DNA from: Saururus chinensis
Lineage: Eukaryota > Streptophyta > Magnoliopsida > Piperales > Saururaceae
Assembly (NCBI GenBank): GCA_035235625.1
Contig: CP141146.1
Span: 1-64,000 of the forward strand
Length of the DNA: 64,000 nucleotides
Reading direction: 5' to 3'
In this document: positions 22,176 to 37,044 of the stretch, one piece after another
How the letters are laid out: each line of letters starts with the position of its first letter
Numbering within the stretch: the first letter of the stretch is position 1
Made by a program: the position numbers and the translations under genes
Notes under the pieces: generated by a model
Told to the model about the DNA's origin: nothing
What the model saw: only the letters and a program-made list of their open reading frames with translations
Database searches by the model: none

Positions 22176-23607
22176 TTATAAGTATAAAATCTATATTTAT
22201 TTTATATGCCTTTTTACCTTATTTGCTAGTATATATTAGGTTAATTTAGAGTTAATTATGGTTTATTTAGAATAAGATAGATATTAGTATTTTAGTTTAA
22301 TTATTAATAATTTTGTAGTTATTAGTAGTTTAGATGTGTATTTAAATCAAGTTGGAATTTTAATTATATTATACATGTCTAAAGTATGATATTTTATATT
22401 TTGTAGGAAAAGTGCACTTAGCGAGGTACTTGGACGATGTTTTGAATAGTTCAAAGTAGTTTTCACATGCTTTAAAGTGATTTAGACAACTTTTCAGAGT
22501 TATAAACAAGTTGGAAATTAATATGGACACGAAGGAAAGCTTAATGAACAGAATATGAACTGTCCAGGAAAACTGTCTAGATTGCAGAAACATTGTAGCC
22601 GATCAAACGGGGTCACTTACCGATCGATCAGGATAATGTGAATTCAGACAAAAATGCAGTTCAAGTGATTGATCGGGCATGCAGGGCGATCGATCGGCAT
22701 AACGTGCAGTTTCCTAGTTTGACCCGAATTTCAATCCTTTTCATATTGGACTTCTTCCTACGGAACTTATGCCTATAAAAAAACATATTTGGCTTAAAAT
22801 TGGGGGATTCTAGTAGATTTTAGGAAGAGAAAAAGGAAGAAGAAGATGGAAGAGAACTCAAAGCTTTCAATGGAGATTCAAGTGCTTTCTTCTACAATGG
22901 AAGGCTAGACTTTTCTTTTACTTAGGAATTGATGAAGCTATAGATAAGTTTCAGTTTCTTTTCTTTTTAATTTAGATCTCAGTTGTGAATGATGACAATT
23001 GTATGATATGGATTTCCTTTTTAATGGAAGAGCTTTTCATGTTTATTCAAGTCTATGTTGATTTATTGTCTTGTAGATGATAGATTGATATGGTTTTGAT
23101 ATTTGCATCAATTCTAATTTCTGTGATTTAGATGAGATGGTCATATAATAGTTTTAATGTTCAGATAATTAATGACTTGGATGAGTTATACGAATATTAG
23201 ACGGGTCATGCCTATAGCTAGTTTAGTGTAGATGATTCGTGCTATTGTCGAAAATAGTTCATGCCATGGAAGTTAATTAATGATTCTTTTTGAAGTAATT
23301 CTAGCTTGTAGCTTAGAATACTTGTTCATATTCACACTAGATTTAGGTTAAAAGTTAAGGAATTGTTATGGTTATATAGTGGATTCGATTTCCTAAGTAA
23401 TTTCCATCATATTAATATCTTGTTTTTAAACTAGTTGATTTCTTTCCTTTACTTAATTTAAGTTTAAGTTCTTTCTAGTTTTTAATCAGCAAATTCCTCT
23501 TTAGATTTAGTAATAATCCATCCGTCCCTGAGGTTCGACAACCCTTAAATACTTATCCTAGTACAATTACGTTGTACACTTGCAAAGGGTTTTATTATAA
23601 ACGATCA
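22176..23607 (+). mobile_element. Athila-2 3' LTR
   Basis: 1,432 bp, collinear and nearly identical with 16,061-17,483. The first bases are TT instead of TG, a point change at the terminus. It ends AAACGATCA. The next base starts the type A array. Confidence 0.85.
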
Positions 23608-26202
23608 GTATATCAATATCGCTCCATTAGTGGAGCAATATCGCTCCATCGGTGTAACAAAAACGCTACATTAGTAGAGTAATATCGCTCCATTAGTGGA
23701 GCAATATCTCTCTATTAGTATATCAATATCGCTAAAATAGTGTATTAATAGAGCTACATTGGTGTAGCAATATCGCTCCATTAGTGATGCAATATCGCTC
23801 CATCAGTCGAGCAATATCACACCATTAGTGTATCAATATAGCTCAATTAGTGTAGCAATATCGCTCCATTAGTGTAGCAATATCACTCCATTAGGGGAGC
23901 AATATTGCACAATTAGTATATAAATATCGCTCCATTAGCGGAGCAATTTCGCTTCATTAGTTGAACAATATCGCTACATCAGTGGTGCAATATCGTTCTG
24001 TTTATACAGCAATATCGCTCCAAAAGTATAGCAATATCGCGCCATTAGTAGAGCAATATCACTCCATTAGGGTAACAATATCGCTCAATTAGTGGAACAA
24101 TATTGCTCCATTAGAGGAGCAATATCGATCCATTACTGGAGCTATATCGCTCCGTTCGTGTAGCAATATCGCTCCATTAGTGTAGAAATATTACTCCATT
24201 AGTAATGCAATATCGCTCCATCAGTGGAGCAATATCGCTCAATTACTGGAGCAAAATCGCTCCATTAGTGTAGCAATATCGCTCAATTATTCTATCAATA
24301 TCACTAAATTAGTGTATCAATATCGCTCCATTAGTGTAGCAATATCGCTCCATTAGTGTATCAATATCGCTCCATCAGTGGAGCATTATTGCTCCATTAG
24401 TATATAAATATCGCTCCATTACTAAAGCAATATCGCTCCATTAGTGTATCAATATCGCTCCATTAGTGTATTAATATAGCTCAATTAGTGTAGCAATATC
24501 GCTCCATTAGTGGAGCAATATTGCTCCAGTAGTATATCAATATCGCTCCATTAGTAGAGCAATATCGCTCCATTAGTAGAGCAATATCGCTCCATTGATG
24601 TAACAATATCGCTATATTAGTAGAGTAATATCGCTCCATTAGTGGAGCAATATCGCTCCACTAGTGTACCAATATCTCTCTAATAATATATCAATATCGC
24701 TAAATTAGTGTATTAATATCGCTACATTGGTGTAGCGATATCGCTCCATTAGTGATTAAATATCGCTCCATCAGTGGAGCAATATCGCTCCACCAGTAGA
24801 GCAATATCGCTCCATTAGTATAGCAATATCCCTCCATTAGTATAGCAATATCACTCCATCATTAGAGCAATATCGCTCCATTAGTGTTGTAATATCGCTC
24901 AATTTGTGTATCGATATCGCTAAATTTGTGAATCAATAAGCTCAATTAGTGTAGCAATATCGCTCCATTAGTGTAGCAATATCGCTCCAATAGTGGAGCA
25001 ATATTGCTCCATTAGTATATCAATATCGCTCTATTAGTGGAGCAAAATCGCTCCAATAGTGGAGAAATATCGCTCCATTGGTGTAACAAAATTGCTACAT
25101 TAGTAGAGTAATATCTCTCCATTAGTGGAGCAATATCGCTCCATTAGTGATGCAATATCGGTCCATTAGTGATGCAATATCGCTCCATCAGTGGAGCAAT
25201 ATCGGTCCATCAGTAGAGCAATATCGCAAAATTAGTATAGCAATATCGCTCCATTAGTATAGCAATATCACTCCATTAATGTAGCAATATCACTCAATTA
25301 GTGTATCAATATCGCTCAATTAGTGATGCAAAATCGCTCCATTAGTGATGCAATATCGCTCCATCAGTGGAGCAATAACGCTCCATTAGTGGAACAATAT
25401 CGCTCCATTAGTATATCAATATCCCTGCATTACTATAGCAATGTTGCTCCATCAGTGGAGCAATATCGCTCCATTAGTGTCGCAATATCATTCAATTTGT
25501 GTATCAATATCGCTAAATTAGTGTATCAATATAGCTCAATTAGTGTAGGAATATTGCTCAATTAGTGTAGGAACATTGCTCCATTAGTGTAGCAATATCG
25601 CTCCATCAGTGGAGGAATATTCCTCCTTTAGTATATTAATATCGCAGCATTAGTAGAGCAATATCGCTCCATTAGTGTAACAAAATCGCTACATTAATAG
25701 AGTAATATCGCTCCATTAGTGGAGCAATATTGCTCCATTAATATAGCAATATCTCACTATTAGTATTAATACCGCTACATTGGTGTAGCAATATCGGTCC
25801 ATCAGTGGAGCAATATCGCTCCATTAGTATAGCAATATCGCTCCATTAGTGTAGCAATATCGCTCAATTACTGATGCAATATCGCTCCATTAGTGAGGCA
25901 ATATCGCTCCATTAGTAGAGAAAATATCGCTCCATGAGTGGAGCAATATCGCTCCATTAGTATAGCAATATCGCTCCATTAGTATAGCAATATCGCTCCA
26001 TTAGTGTAGCAATATTGCTCAATTAGTGTATCAATATCGCTAAATTAGTGCTGCAATATCGCTCCATTAGTGAAGCAATATCGCTCCATCAGTGGAGTAA
26101 TATCGCTCCATTAGTATAGCAATATCCCTCAATTACTATAGCAATATCGCTCAATCAGTGGAGCAATATCGCTAAATTAGTGTATCAATATAGATAAATT
26201 AG
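23608..26202. repeat. 22-bp minisatellite array, type A (block 2)
   Basis: Same unit as block 1 (core GCAATATCGCTCCATTAGTG), about 2.6 kb, with more uniform units than block 1. Local length variants of 20-23 bp occur. It ends at the inverted solo-LTR fragment. Confidence 0.92.
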
Positions 26203-27286
26203 GTCGGCCGATGGGCCGGGCTTGACCGGATCGCCATCGTCCGGCGATTCCAGCAGCCCTGGTCCATCCACCGACCGCCGGCTGCGTCGCGCCGCCGCCA
26301 GTTCTCATCAATCAATTGTTTTTTTTTGTTTTTTTACAAACGGCGGCCCGCACAGCAGCAGTGATTCCGCCGCCGCTAAAGATGCCGGGCCAGGGCCTAT
26401 GCGGCCATGGCCGCCACAGCCAGGGCTGACATAGCCAGGGTTTCCACGGCCAGGGCCAGCGCGGCCCCAATCTGGGCTGATCAGACGACGACTGCAAATC
26501 AATTACTGTTTACTAAATTACGTAAACAATAATTACAGAGATGACTATAAATTTTAATACAAATAATTAACACATCTCTACGATTCTTCATTCGAAATCT
26601 TACCTCTCAGGTCGAGTTGTTGTCGATCCACTGCCACCAATACTTCGCAGGAATTTTGCCGAAAAATTCCATCATCGCCTTCACCGTCCCAAAAGCTCCC
26701 CAAATCATACCAAAGACCCCCCAAAAGCTCCCCTCTATTAGCCCTAAATAATTCTTTTTATAGGCATAGGATTAGAGCTCCTAATCCCATGAGAAATTAG
26801 GCCTCAAAAACCCAATTTCAGAATAGTAATTGATCGGGCCCACATCGCAACTTAAACAGATAGTTCGCACGTTCAATTCGGGTAAACAGGACCTACACGA
26901 TATGTTCAACTTCAAACGGTTGTTTGTCCCTCATCTAGACTCCGATTCGAGCATTCTTGGTGGCGTTTCGAAGCTCTTTCCGTCTACTTTTCAATAGAAT
27001 TAGTTTTAGCCCCAAATTCTATCTAGGGAGAAAGTTATTCTAATAAGAATATCAATAGGTCAAACACCATAATTTTCATGTATTTAAATTTTGAAACTCG
27101 GGAAAATTACGGATATTACATTCTTCCCACCTTAAAAGAATTGCGTCCTAGCAATTTGCCACAGCCAACCCTTTCAAGCTCGGCCTCTAACTCAAAAACC
27201 GTTCTACCCTTCCAAACTACATCAACTGCAACTTATAATTTAAGTAGTACAAAAACTTAATAACCCCTAAAATTCAGGTCGTTACA
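26203..27286 (-). mobile_element. Truncated, inverted 5' part of the solo-LTR family
   Basis: Read on the minus strand it starts TGTAACGACCTGAATTTT at 27,286 and follows 970-1,792 and then 5,238 to about 5,485, without the nested LTR. The far end is cut at 26,203 by type A array. A minus-strand TATA box lies near 26,753-26,763. It is an empty-site relative for the insertion at 1,793. Confidence 0.85.
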
Positions 27287-27473
27287 TATATCATTATCGC
27301 TCCACATATGTAGTAATAACGCTAAATTATGTATCAATATCGCACCACAAATGTAGCAATATCGCTCCACATATGTTGCAATATCGCTCCACATATGTAG
27401 CAATAAGGCACCACATATGTAATAATAACGCTAAATTATTTATCAATATCGCTCCACATATGTAGCAATATCG
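27287..27473. repeat. 21-22-bp minisatellite array, type B (block 1)
   Basis: Units such as AATATCGCTCCACATATGTA+GC and the 21-bp form AATAACGCTAAATTATGTATC. First appearance of type B, directly after the LTR fragment. Confidence 0.85.
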
Positions 27474-27725
27474 TTGTGTTCGACCATTCCATGCATGTTA
27501 GACCATTATGCGCCCATTCTTGACTTTTAAATAGCTTTGGGTAGTTGGGCTCAACTTCCTCTTCCAGTTGTATCTTGTTGAAGCCTGTTTAGACATGTAA
27601 ACTCAATTAAGGTCCAACTAACTTATTCAAAACATAAATAGCCCAAATCAGTAATGAATTAACACAAAATAGGATTGCAAATAGAAATTTAAAAATATTT
27701 TATTAAACATAATTTCAGTGCATCA
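27474..27725 (-). mobile_element. Inverted 5' tip of an Athila-1-type LTR inside the array
   Basis: The reverse complement matches the first ~250 bp of the LTR at 13,817. The intact LTR terminus (TGATGCAC on the minus strand) is at 27,725. The inner end is cut by type B repeats at about 27,474. Confidence 0.8.
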
Positions 27726-30700
27726 CTCAACATATGTAGCAATAACCCTCCACATATGTATCAATAACGCTCCACATATGTAACAATAACGCTCAATTAT
27801 GTATCAATATCGCTCCACATACGTATCGTTATCGCACTACATATGTAGTAATAACGCTCCATTATGTACCAATACTGCTCTACATATGTAGCAATAACAC
27901 TCCATTATTTAACAATATCGTTCCACATATATGGCAATATCGCTCAACATATGTAGCAATAACCCTCCATATATGTATCAATATCGCTCCACATATGTAG
28001 CAATATCGTTCAACATATGTAGCAATAGCCCTCCACATATGTATCAATAACGCTCGACATATGTAACAATAACACTCCATTATGTATCAATATCGCTCCA
28101 CATACGTATTGTTATCGCTCCACATATGTAGTAATAACGCTCATTACGTATTAATATAGCTCCACATGTGTGGAAATAACGCTCCACGTATGTATTTATA
28201 ACGCTCAACATATGTATCAATAATGTTCCACATATGTAGCAATAACGGTCTACATATTGATCAATATCGCTCCACACATGTAGCAATAAAGCTCTACATA
28301 TGTATCAATATCGCTCCACATATGTAACAATAACGCACTACATATGTAGCAATAACGCTCCATTATGTAGCAATATCGCTCCACAGATGTAGCAATAACA
28401 CTCCACATATGTATCAATAACGCTCCACATATGTAGCAATAACGCTCCATTATGTATCAATATCGCTCCACATACGTATCTTTATCGCTCCACATATGTA
28501 GTAATAACGCTCCATTACGTATTAATATCGCTCCACATATGTAGAAATAACGCTCCACGTATGTATTTATAATGCTCAACATATGTATCAATAATGTTCC
28601 ACATATGTAGCAATATCGCTCTACATACAATATCGCTCTACATACATATTTAGCAATATCACTCTACATACATATTTAGCAATATCGCTCTATTATGTAT
28701 TAATAACGCTCCATTATATATCAATAATGTTCCACATATGCGGCAATAATGCTCCATTATGTATCATTATCGCTTTACATATGTAGCAATATCGCTCCAC
28801 ATATGTATCATTATCGCTCCACATATGTAGTAATATCGCTCCATTATGTATTAATATCGCTCCACATTTGTAGCAATATAGCTCTACATATGTACTACGA
28901 ACGCTCCACAAATGTATTAGTAACGCTCCACATATGTATCTATAATGCTCCACATATGTAGTAATAACGCTCCATTTTGTATTAATATCGCTCCACATAT
29001 GTAACAATATCTCTCCACATATGTAGCAATATCGCTCTACAATTGTATCTATATCGCTCCACATATGTAGTAATAACGCACCACAAATGTATCAATATCG
29101 CTCCACATATGTAGCAATATCGCTCCACATGTATATCAATATCGCTCCACATATGTAGCAATAACGCTCCACATATGTAGTAATCTTGCTCCACATATGT
29201 TTTAAGAACGCTCCATTATGTATCAATATCGCTCCACATATATCGCAATATCACTCCACATATATAATAATAACGCTCCACATATGTAGCAATAACGCTC
29301 CACATATGTAACAATAACGCTCCATTTTGTATCAATATCGCTCCACATATGTAGCAATATCGCTCTACATATGCATCAATATCGCTCTACATATGTAGCA
29401 ATAACGCTCCATTATGTATCAATAACGCTCCACATATGTAGCAATAACGCTCCATTATATATCAATATCGCTCAACATATGTATCAATATCGCTCCACAT
29501 ATGTAGCATTATCGTTGTACATATAGATCAATATCGCTCCACATACGAAGGAATAATGCTCCACATATGTATCAATAACGCTCCATTATGTATCAATAAC
29601 GCTCCACATATGTAGCAGTAACGCTCCATCATATATCAATATCGATCTACATATGTTGCAATAATGCTCAATTATGTATCAATATCGCTCCACATATGTA
29701 GCAATATCGCTCAACAAATATAGCAATATCGCTCCACATATGTATCAATATCGCTCCACATATGTAGTAATATCGCTCCACATATGTATCAATATTGCTC
29801 CACATATGCAGCAATAACGCACTACGTATGTAGCAATCACACTCCATTATCCATCAATATCGCTCCACATATGTTTCAATATCGCTCCACATTTGTAGTA
29901 ATAACGGTCCACATATGTAGCAATAACGCTCCATTATGTATCAATATCTCTCCACATATGTAGCAATATCGCTCAACATATGTATCAATATCACTCTACA
30001 TATGTAGCAATAACGCACCACATATGTATCTATAACGCTACATTATGTATCAATAACACTCCACATATGTAGCAATAACGCTCCATTATATATCAATATC
30101 GGTCCACATATGTGGCAATAACGCTCCATTATCTATCATTATCGCTCCACATATGTAGCAATATCGCTCTACATATAGATCAATATCACTCCACATGTGT
30201 AGCAAAAACGCTGCACATATGTATCAATATCACTCCACATATGTAACAATAACGCTCTACATATGTAGCAATGACGCTCTATTATGTATCAATAACGCTC
30301 CACATATGTAGCAATAATGCTCCATTATATATCAATATCGTTCTACATATGTGGTAATAAGGCTCCATTATATATCAATATTGCTCCACATATGTAGCAA
30401 TATCACTCCACATATGTAGCAATAACGCTCCACATATTTGTAAATAACGCTCCACATATGTAGCAGTAACGCTCCATTATGTATCAATATCGCTCTACAT
30501 ATACATCATTATCGCTCCACATTTGTATTATTAACGCTCCATTATGTATTAATATCACTCCACATATGTAGCAATAATGCTCCACATATGTATTAATAAC
30601 ACTCAACATTTGTATTAATAATGCTCCACATATGTAGCAATAATGCTCCATTATGTATCAATATCACTCCACTTATGTAACAATATCGCTCCACATATGT

Positions 30701-33700
30701 AGCAATATCGCTCTACATATATAGCAATAATGCACCACATATGTATCAATAACACTCTATTATGTATTAATAACACTCCGCATTTGTAGCAATAACATTC
30801 CATTATATATCAATATCGCTCCACATATGTGGCAATAATGCTCCATTATGTATCATTATCGCTCTACATATGTAACAATATCGCTCCACATATGTATCAT
30901 TATCGCTCCGCATTTATAATAATAACGCTCAATTATTTATCAATATCGCTCCACATATGTAGCAATATCGCTCAACATATGTAGCAATATCGCTCTACAT
31001 ATTTAGCAATAACGCTCCACATACATAGCAATAACGCTCCATTAAGTATTAATATTGCTCTACATATATAGTAATATCGCTCCACATATATAGCAATATC
31101 GCTCTACATATATATCAATATCGCTCCAAATATGTAGCAATAACGCTCCACATATGTAACAATATCGCTCCACATATGTTGTAATAACGCCCTAATATGT
31201 ATCAATATCGCTCCACATATATCGCAATATCACTCCGCGTATATAGTAATAACGCTCCACAAATGTAGCAATAACGCTCCATTATGTAGCAAAAAAGTTC
31301 CACATATGTAGTGATAACGCTCCATCATGTATCAATATCGCTCTACATATGTAACAATATCGCTCCACATATGTAGCAATATCGCTCCACAAATGTGGCA
31401 ATATCGCTCCACATATGTAGCAACAATGCTCCATTATCCATCAATATCGTTCCACATATGTATCAATATCGCTCCACATATATAGTAATAACGGTCTACA
31501 TATGTGGCAATAACGCTCAATTATGTATCAATATCCCTCTACATATGTACCAATATCGCTCCACATATGTAGCAATATCGCTCCACATATGTAGGAATAT
31601 CGCTCTATATATGTATCAATATCGCTCCACATATGTAGTAATAACGCACCACATATGTATCAATAACGCTCCATTATGTATTAATAACGCTCCACATATG
31701 TATCAATAACGCTCCATTATGTATCAATATCACTCCTCATATGTAGCAATAATGCTCCATTATGTATCAATATCGCTGCATATATGTAGCAATACCGCTC
31801 CACATACGTATCAATATCACTCCACATATGTATTAATATCTCTCCACATATGTATCAATAACGCTCCACATATGTATCAATAACGCTCTACATATGTAGC
31901 AATAACGCTCCATTATGTATCAATAACGCTCTACATATGTAGCAAATAACGCTCCATTATATATCAATATCGCTCCATATATGTAGCAATATCGCTCTAC
32001 ATATGTATCAATATCTCTCCACATATGTAGCAATAACGCACCACATATGTATCAATAACTCTCCATTATGTATAAATATCGTTCCACATATGTAGCAATA
32101 ACGCTCCATTATGTATAAATATCGCTCCACATATGTAGCAATAACGCTCTATTATGTATCAATATCGCTCCACACATGTGGCAATACCGCTCCACATATG
32201 TAGGAATATCGCTCCACATATGTATAAATATCGCTCCACATATGTAGCAATATCGCTCCACATATATAACAATAACGCTCTACATATGTAGCAATAACGC
32301 TCCATTATGTATCAATAACGCTCTACATATGTAGCAATAACGCTTCATTATATATCAATATCGATCCATATATGTAGCAATATCGCTCCAAATATGTAGT
32401 AATATCGCTCTACATATGTAGCAATATGGCTCTACGTATGTAGCAATATCGCTCTACATATATAGCAATAACGCTTCACATACGTAGCAATGACGCTCTA
32501 TTAAGTATCAATATTGCTCCACATATGTAGCAATAACGCTCCATTATGTATTAATATTGCTCCACATATATAGCAATATTGCTCCACATATGTAGCAATA
32601 TCGCTCCACATATATATCAATATCGCTCTACATATGTAGCAATATCGCTCCACATATGTTTTAATAACGCTCCATTATGTATTAATATCGCTCTACATAT
32701 ATCGCAATATCACTCCATATATATAGTAATAACGCTCTACATATGTAGCAATAACGCTCCACATATGTAGTAAGAATGCTCCATTATATATCAATATTGC
32801 TCTACATATGTATCAATAACGCTCCATTATATATCATTATCGATTCACATATGTAGCAATATCGCTCCACATATCTAGCAATATCGCTCCATATATATAG
32901 CAATATCACTCTACATATGTATCAATATCTCTCCACATGTGTAGCAATAACGCACCACATATGTATCAATAACTCTCCATTATGTATTAATAACGCTCTA
33001 CATATGTATCAATAACGCTCCATTATGTATCAATATCGCTCCTCATATATAGCAATAATGCTCCATTATGTATCAATATCGCTCCACATATGTAGCAATA
33101 CCGCTCCACATATCTAGCAATATCACTACACATATGTATGAATATCGCTCCACATATGTAGAAATATCGCTCCACATATGTAACAATAACGCTCTACATT
33201 ATGTAGCAATAACGCTTCATTATATATCAATATTGATCCATATATGTAGCAATATCGCTCCAAATATGTAGCAATATCGCTCTACATAAGTAGCAATATT
33301 GCTCTACATATGTCGCAATAACGCTTCTCATACGTAGCAATAACGCTCCATTAAGTATCAATATTGCTCCGCATATGTAGCAATAACGCTCCATTATGTA
33401 TCGATATTGCTCCACATATATAGCAATATCGCTACACATATGTAGCAATATCGCTCCCCGTATATATCAATATCGCTCCACATATATAGAAATAACGCTC
33501 CATATATGTAGCAATATCGCTACACATATGTTTTAATAACGCTCCATTATGTATCAATATCGCTCTACATATATCGCAATATCACTCCACATATATAGTA
33601 ATAACGCTCCACATATGTAGCAATAATGCATCATTATGTGGCAATAACGCTCCACATATATAGTAAGAACGCTCTATTATATATCAATATCGCTCCACAT

Positions 33701-36700
33701 ATGTAGCAATATCGCTCCACATATGTAGCAATATCGCTCCACATATGTAGTAATAACGCTCCACATATGTAGAAATAACGCTCCATTATGTATCAATATC
33801 GCTCCACATATGTAGCAATATCGCTCCACATATGTAGCAATATCGCTCCACATATGTAGTAATAACACTCTACGTATGTAGGAATAGCGCTCCATTATCC
33901 ATCAATATCGTTCCACATATGTATCAATATCACTCCACATATGTAGTAATATCGCTCCACATATATATCAATATCGCTCCACATATGTAGAAATAATGCT
34001 CCACATATGTAGCAATATCGCTCCACATATGTTTTAATAACACTTCATTATATATCAATATTGCTCCACATATATCGCAATATCACTCCACATATATAGT
34101 AAAAACGCTCCACATATGTAGCAATAACGCTCCACATATGTTGCAATAACGCTCCATTTTGTATCAATATCGCTCCACATATGTAGCAATATCGCTCTAC
34201 ATATACATCAATATCGCTCTACATATGTAGCAATAACGCATCACATATGTATCAAAAACGCTCCATTATGTATCAATAACGCTCCACATATGTAGCAATA
34301 ACACTCCATTATATATCAATATTGCTATACATATGTAGCAATAACGCTCCATTATTTATCAATAACGCTCCACATATGTAACAATAACGCTCCATTATAT
34401 AACAATATCGTTCACCATATGTACCAATATCGCTCCACAAATGTAACAATATCGTTGTACATATAGATCAATATCGCTCCACATATGAAGGAATAATGCT
34501 CCACATATGTATCAATAACGCTCAATATATTTAGCAATATCGCTCTACATATGTATCTATATCGCTCTACATATATATCTATATCGCTCCACATATGTAG
34601 TAATAACGCACCACATATGTATCAATATCGCTCCACATATATAGCAATATCGCTCCACATATGTAGCAATATCGCTCCACATATATATCAATATCGCTCC
34701 ACATATGAAGGAATAATGCTCCACATATGTATCAATAACGCTCCATTATGTATCAATAACGCTCCACATATGTAGCAGTAACGCTCCATCATATATCAAT
34801 ATCGATCTACATATGTCGCAATAATGCTCAATTATGTATCAATATCGCTCCACATATATAGCAATATCGCTCAACAAATGTAGCAATATCGCTCCACATA
34901 TGTATCAATATCGCTCCACATATGTAGTAATATCGCTCCACATATGTATCAATATCGCTCTACATATATATCAATATCGCTCAACATATGTAGCAATAAC
35001 GGTCGACATATGTAGCAATAACGCTCCATTATGTATTAATATTGCTCCACATATGTTACAATATCGCTCTACATATGTAGCAATAACGCTCCACATATCT
35101 ATCAATAATGCTCCACATGTGTATCAATAATGCTCCACATATGTAGCAATAACGCTCCACATATGTAGCAATAACGCTCCATTATGTATCAATATCGCTC
35201 CACATATGTATCAATATCGCTCCACATATGTAGCAATATCACTCTACATATGTATCAATATCGCTCGACATATGTAGCAATAACGGTACACATATTTATC
35301 AATAACGCTCCACATATGTAGCAATAACGCTCCATTATGTATCAATATCGGTATAGATATGTATCATTATCGCTCCACATTTGTAGTAATAACGCTCCAT
35401 TATGTATTAATATCGCTCCAGATGTGTAGCAATAACGCTCCACATATGTATTAATAACGCTCAACATATATATCAATAATGGTCCAGATATGTAGCAATA
35501 ACGCTCCATTATGTATCAATATTGCTCTACATATGTAGCAATATCGCTCAACATATGTATCAATATTGTTCTACATATGTAACAATAACGCACCACATAT
35601 GCATCAATAACGCTCTACATATGTAGCAATATCGCTCCACATATGTAGTAATATCACTCTACATATGTAGCAATAACGCACCACATATGTATCAATAACA
35701 CTATATTATGTATTAATAACACTCTGCATTTGTAGTAATAACGCTCCATTATATATCAATATCGCTCTACATATGTGGCAATAACGCTCCATTATGTATC
35801 ATTATTACTCTGCATACGTAACAATATCGCTCCGCATATGTATCATTATCGCTCCACATATATAGTAATAATGCTTAATTATTTATCAATATCGCTCCAC
35901 ATATGTAGCGATATCGCTCGACATATGTAGCAATATCGCTCTACATATGTAGGAATAACGTTCCACATACGTAGCAATAACACTCCATTTTGTATTAATA
36001 TCGCTCCACGTATACAGCAATATCACTCCACATATGTAGTAATATCGTTCCACATATATATCAATATCGCTCCACATATGTAGTAATAATGCTCCACTTA
36101 TGTAGGAATATTGCTCGACATATGTTGTAATAACGCCCCATTTTGTATAAATATCGCTCCACATATATCGCAATATCACTCCGCATATATAGTAATAACG
36201 TTCGACATATGTAGCAATAACGATCCACATAAGTAGCAATAACGCTCCATTATGTATCAATATCGCTCCACATATGTTGCAATATCGCTCCACATATGTA
36301 GCAATAACACTCTACGTATGTAGCAATAACGCTCCATTATCCATCAATATTGCTCCACATATTTATCAATATCGCTCCACATATGTAATAATAACGGTCC
36401 ACATATGTAGAAATAATGCTCCATTATGTATCAATATCGCTCTACATATGTAGCAATATCGCTCAACATATGTATCAATATTGTTCTACATATGTAACAA
36501 TAACGCACCACATATGTATCAATAACGCTCCATTATGTATCAATAAGGCTCCACATATGTAGCAATAACGCTCTATTATATATCAATATCGCTCCACATA
36601 TGTATCAATAACGCTTCATTATGTATCATTATCGATCTACATACGTAGCAATATCGCTCCATATATGTTGTAATAACGCTCCATTATGTATCAATACCGC

Positions 36701-37044
36701 TCCACATATGTCGCAATATCACTCCGCATATGTTGTAATATCGGTCCACGTATGTAGCAATAACGCTCCATTATGTATTAATATCGCTCCATTATGTATC
36801 AGTATCACCCTACATATGTATCAATATCGCTCCTCATATGTAGTAATAACGGTCTACATATGTGGCAATAACGCTCTATTATGTATCAACATCGCTCCAC
36901 ATATATAGAAATATCGCGCCACAGATGTAGCAATCACTCTCCATTATGTATAAATATCGCTCAACATATGTAGCAATAACGCTCTATTATGTATCAATAA
37001 CGCTCCACGTATGTAGCAATAACGCTCCATTATATATTAATATC
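27726..37044. repeat. 21-22-bp minisatellite array, type B (block 2, 9.3 kb)
   Basis: Two unit types are interspersed: a 22-mer, AATATCGCTCCACATATGTA+GC, and a 21-mer, AATAACGCTCCATTATGTATC (20+1). Most 22-mers contain the palindrome ACATATGT (NdeI core CATATG). Several long open frames here arise only because the unit lacks stops in some frames; their products cycle with a 22-residue period and are not genes. Confidence 0.95.

Larger units (their letters stand above)
16061..23607 (+). mobile_element. Athila-2: retrotransposon with both LTRs, gag and protease but no RT/RH/INT
   Basis: 5' LTR 16,061-17,483; PBS from 17,491; gag-protease 17,787-20,357; non-coding 3' region 20,358-22,161; PPT; 3' LTR 22,176-23,607. 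The LTRs are nearly identical by eye, so insertion is fairly recent relative to Athila-1. The whole pol region from RT to integrase (about 3 kb in Athila-1) is missing between the protease and the non-coding block with GCGCTTCTTGGGAGGCAACC. It is a non-autonomous internal-deletion derivative. Confidence 0.88.
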
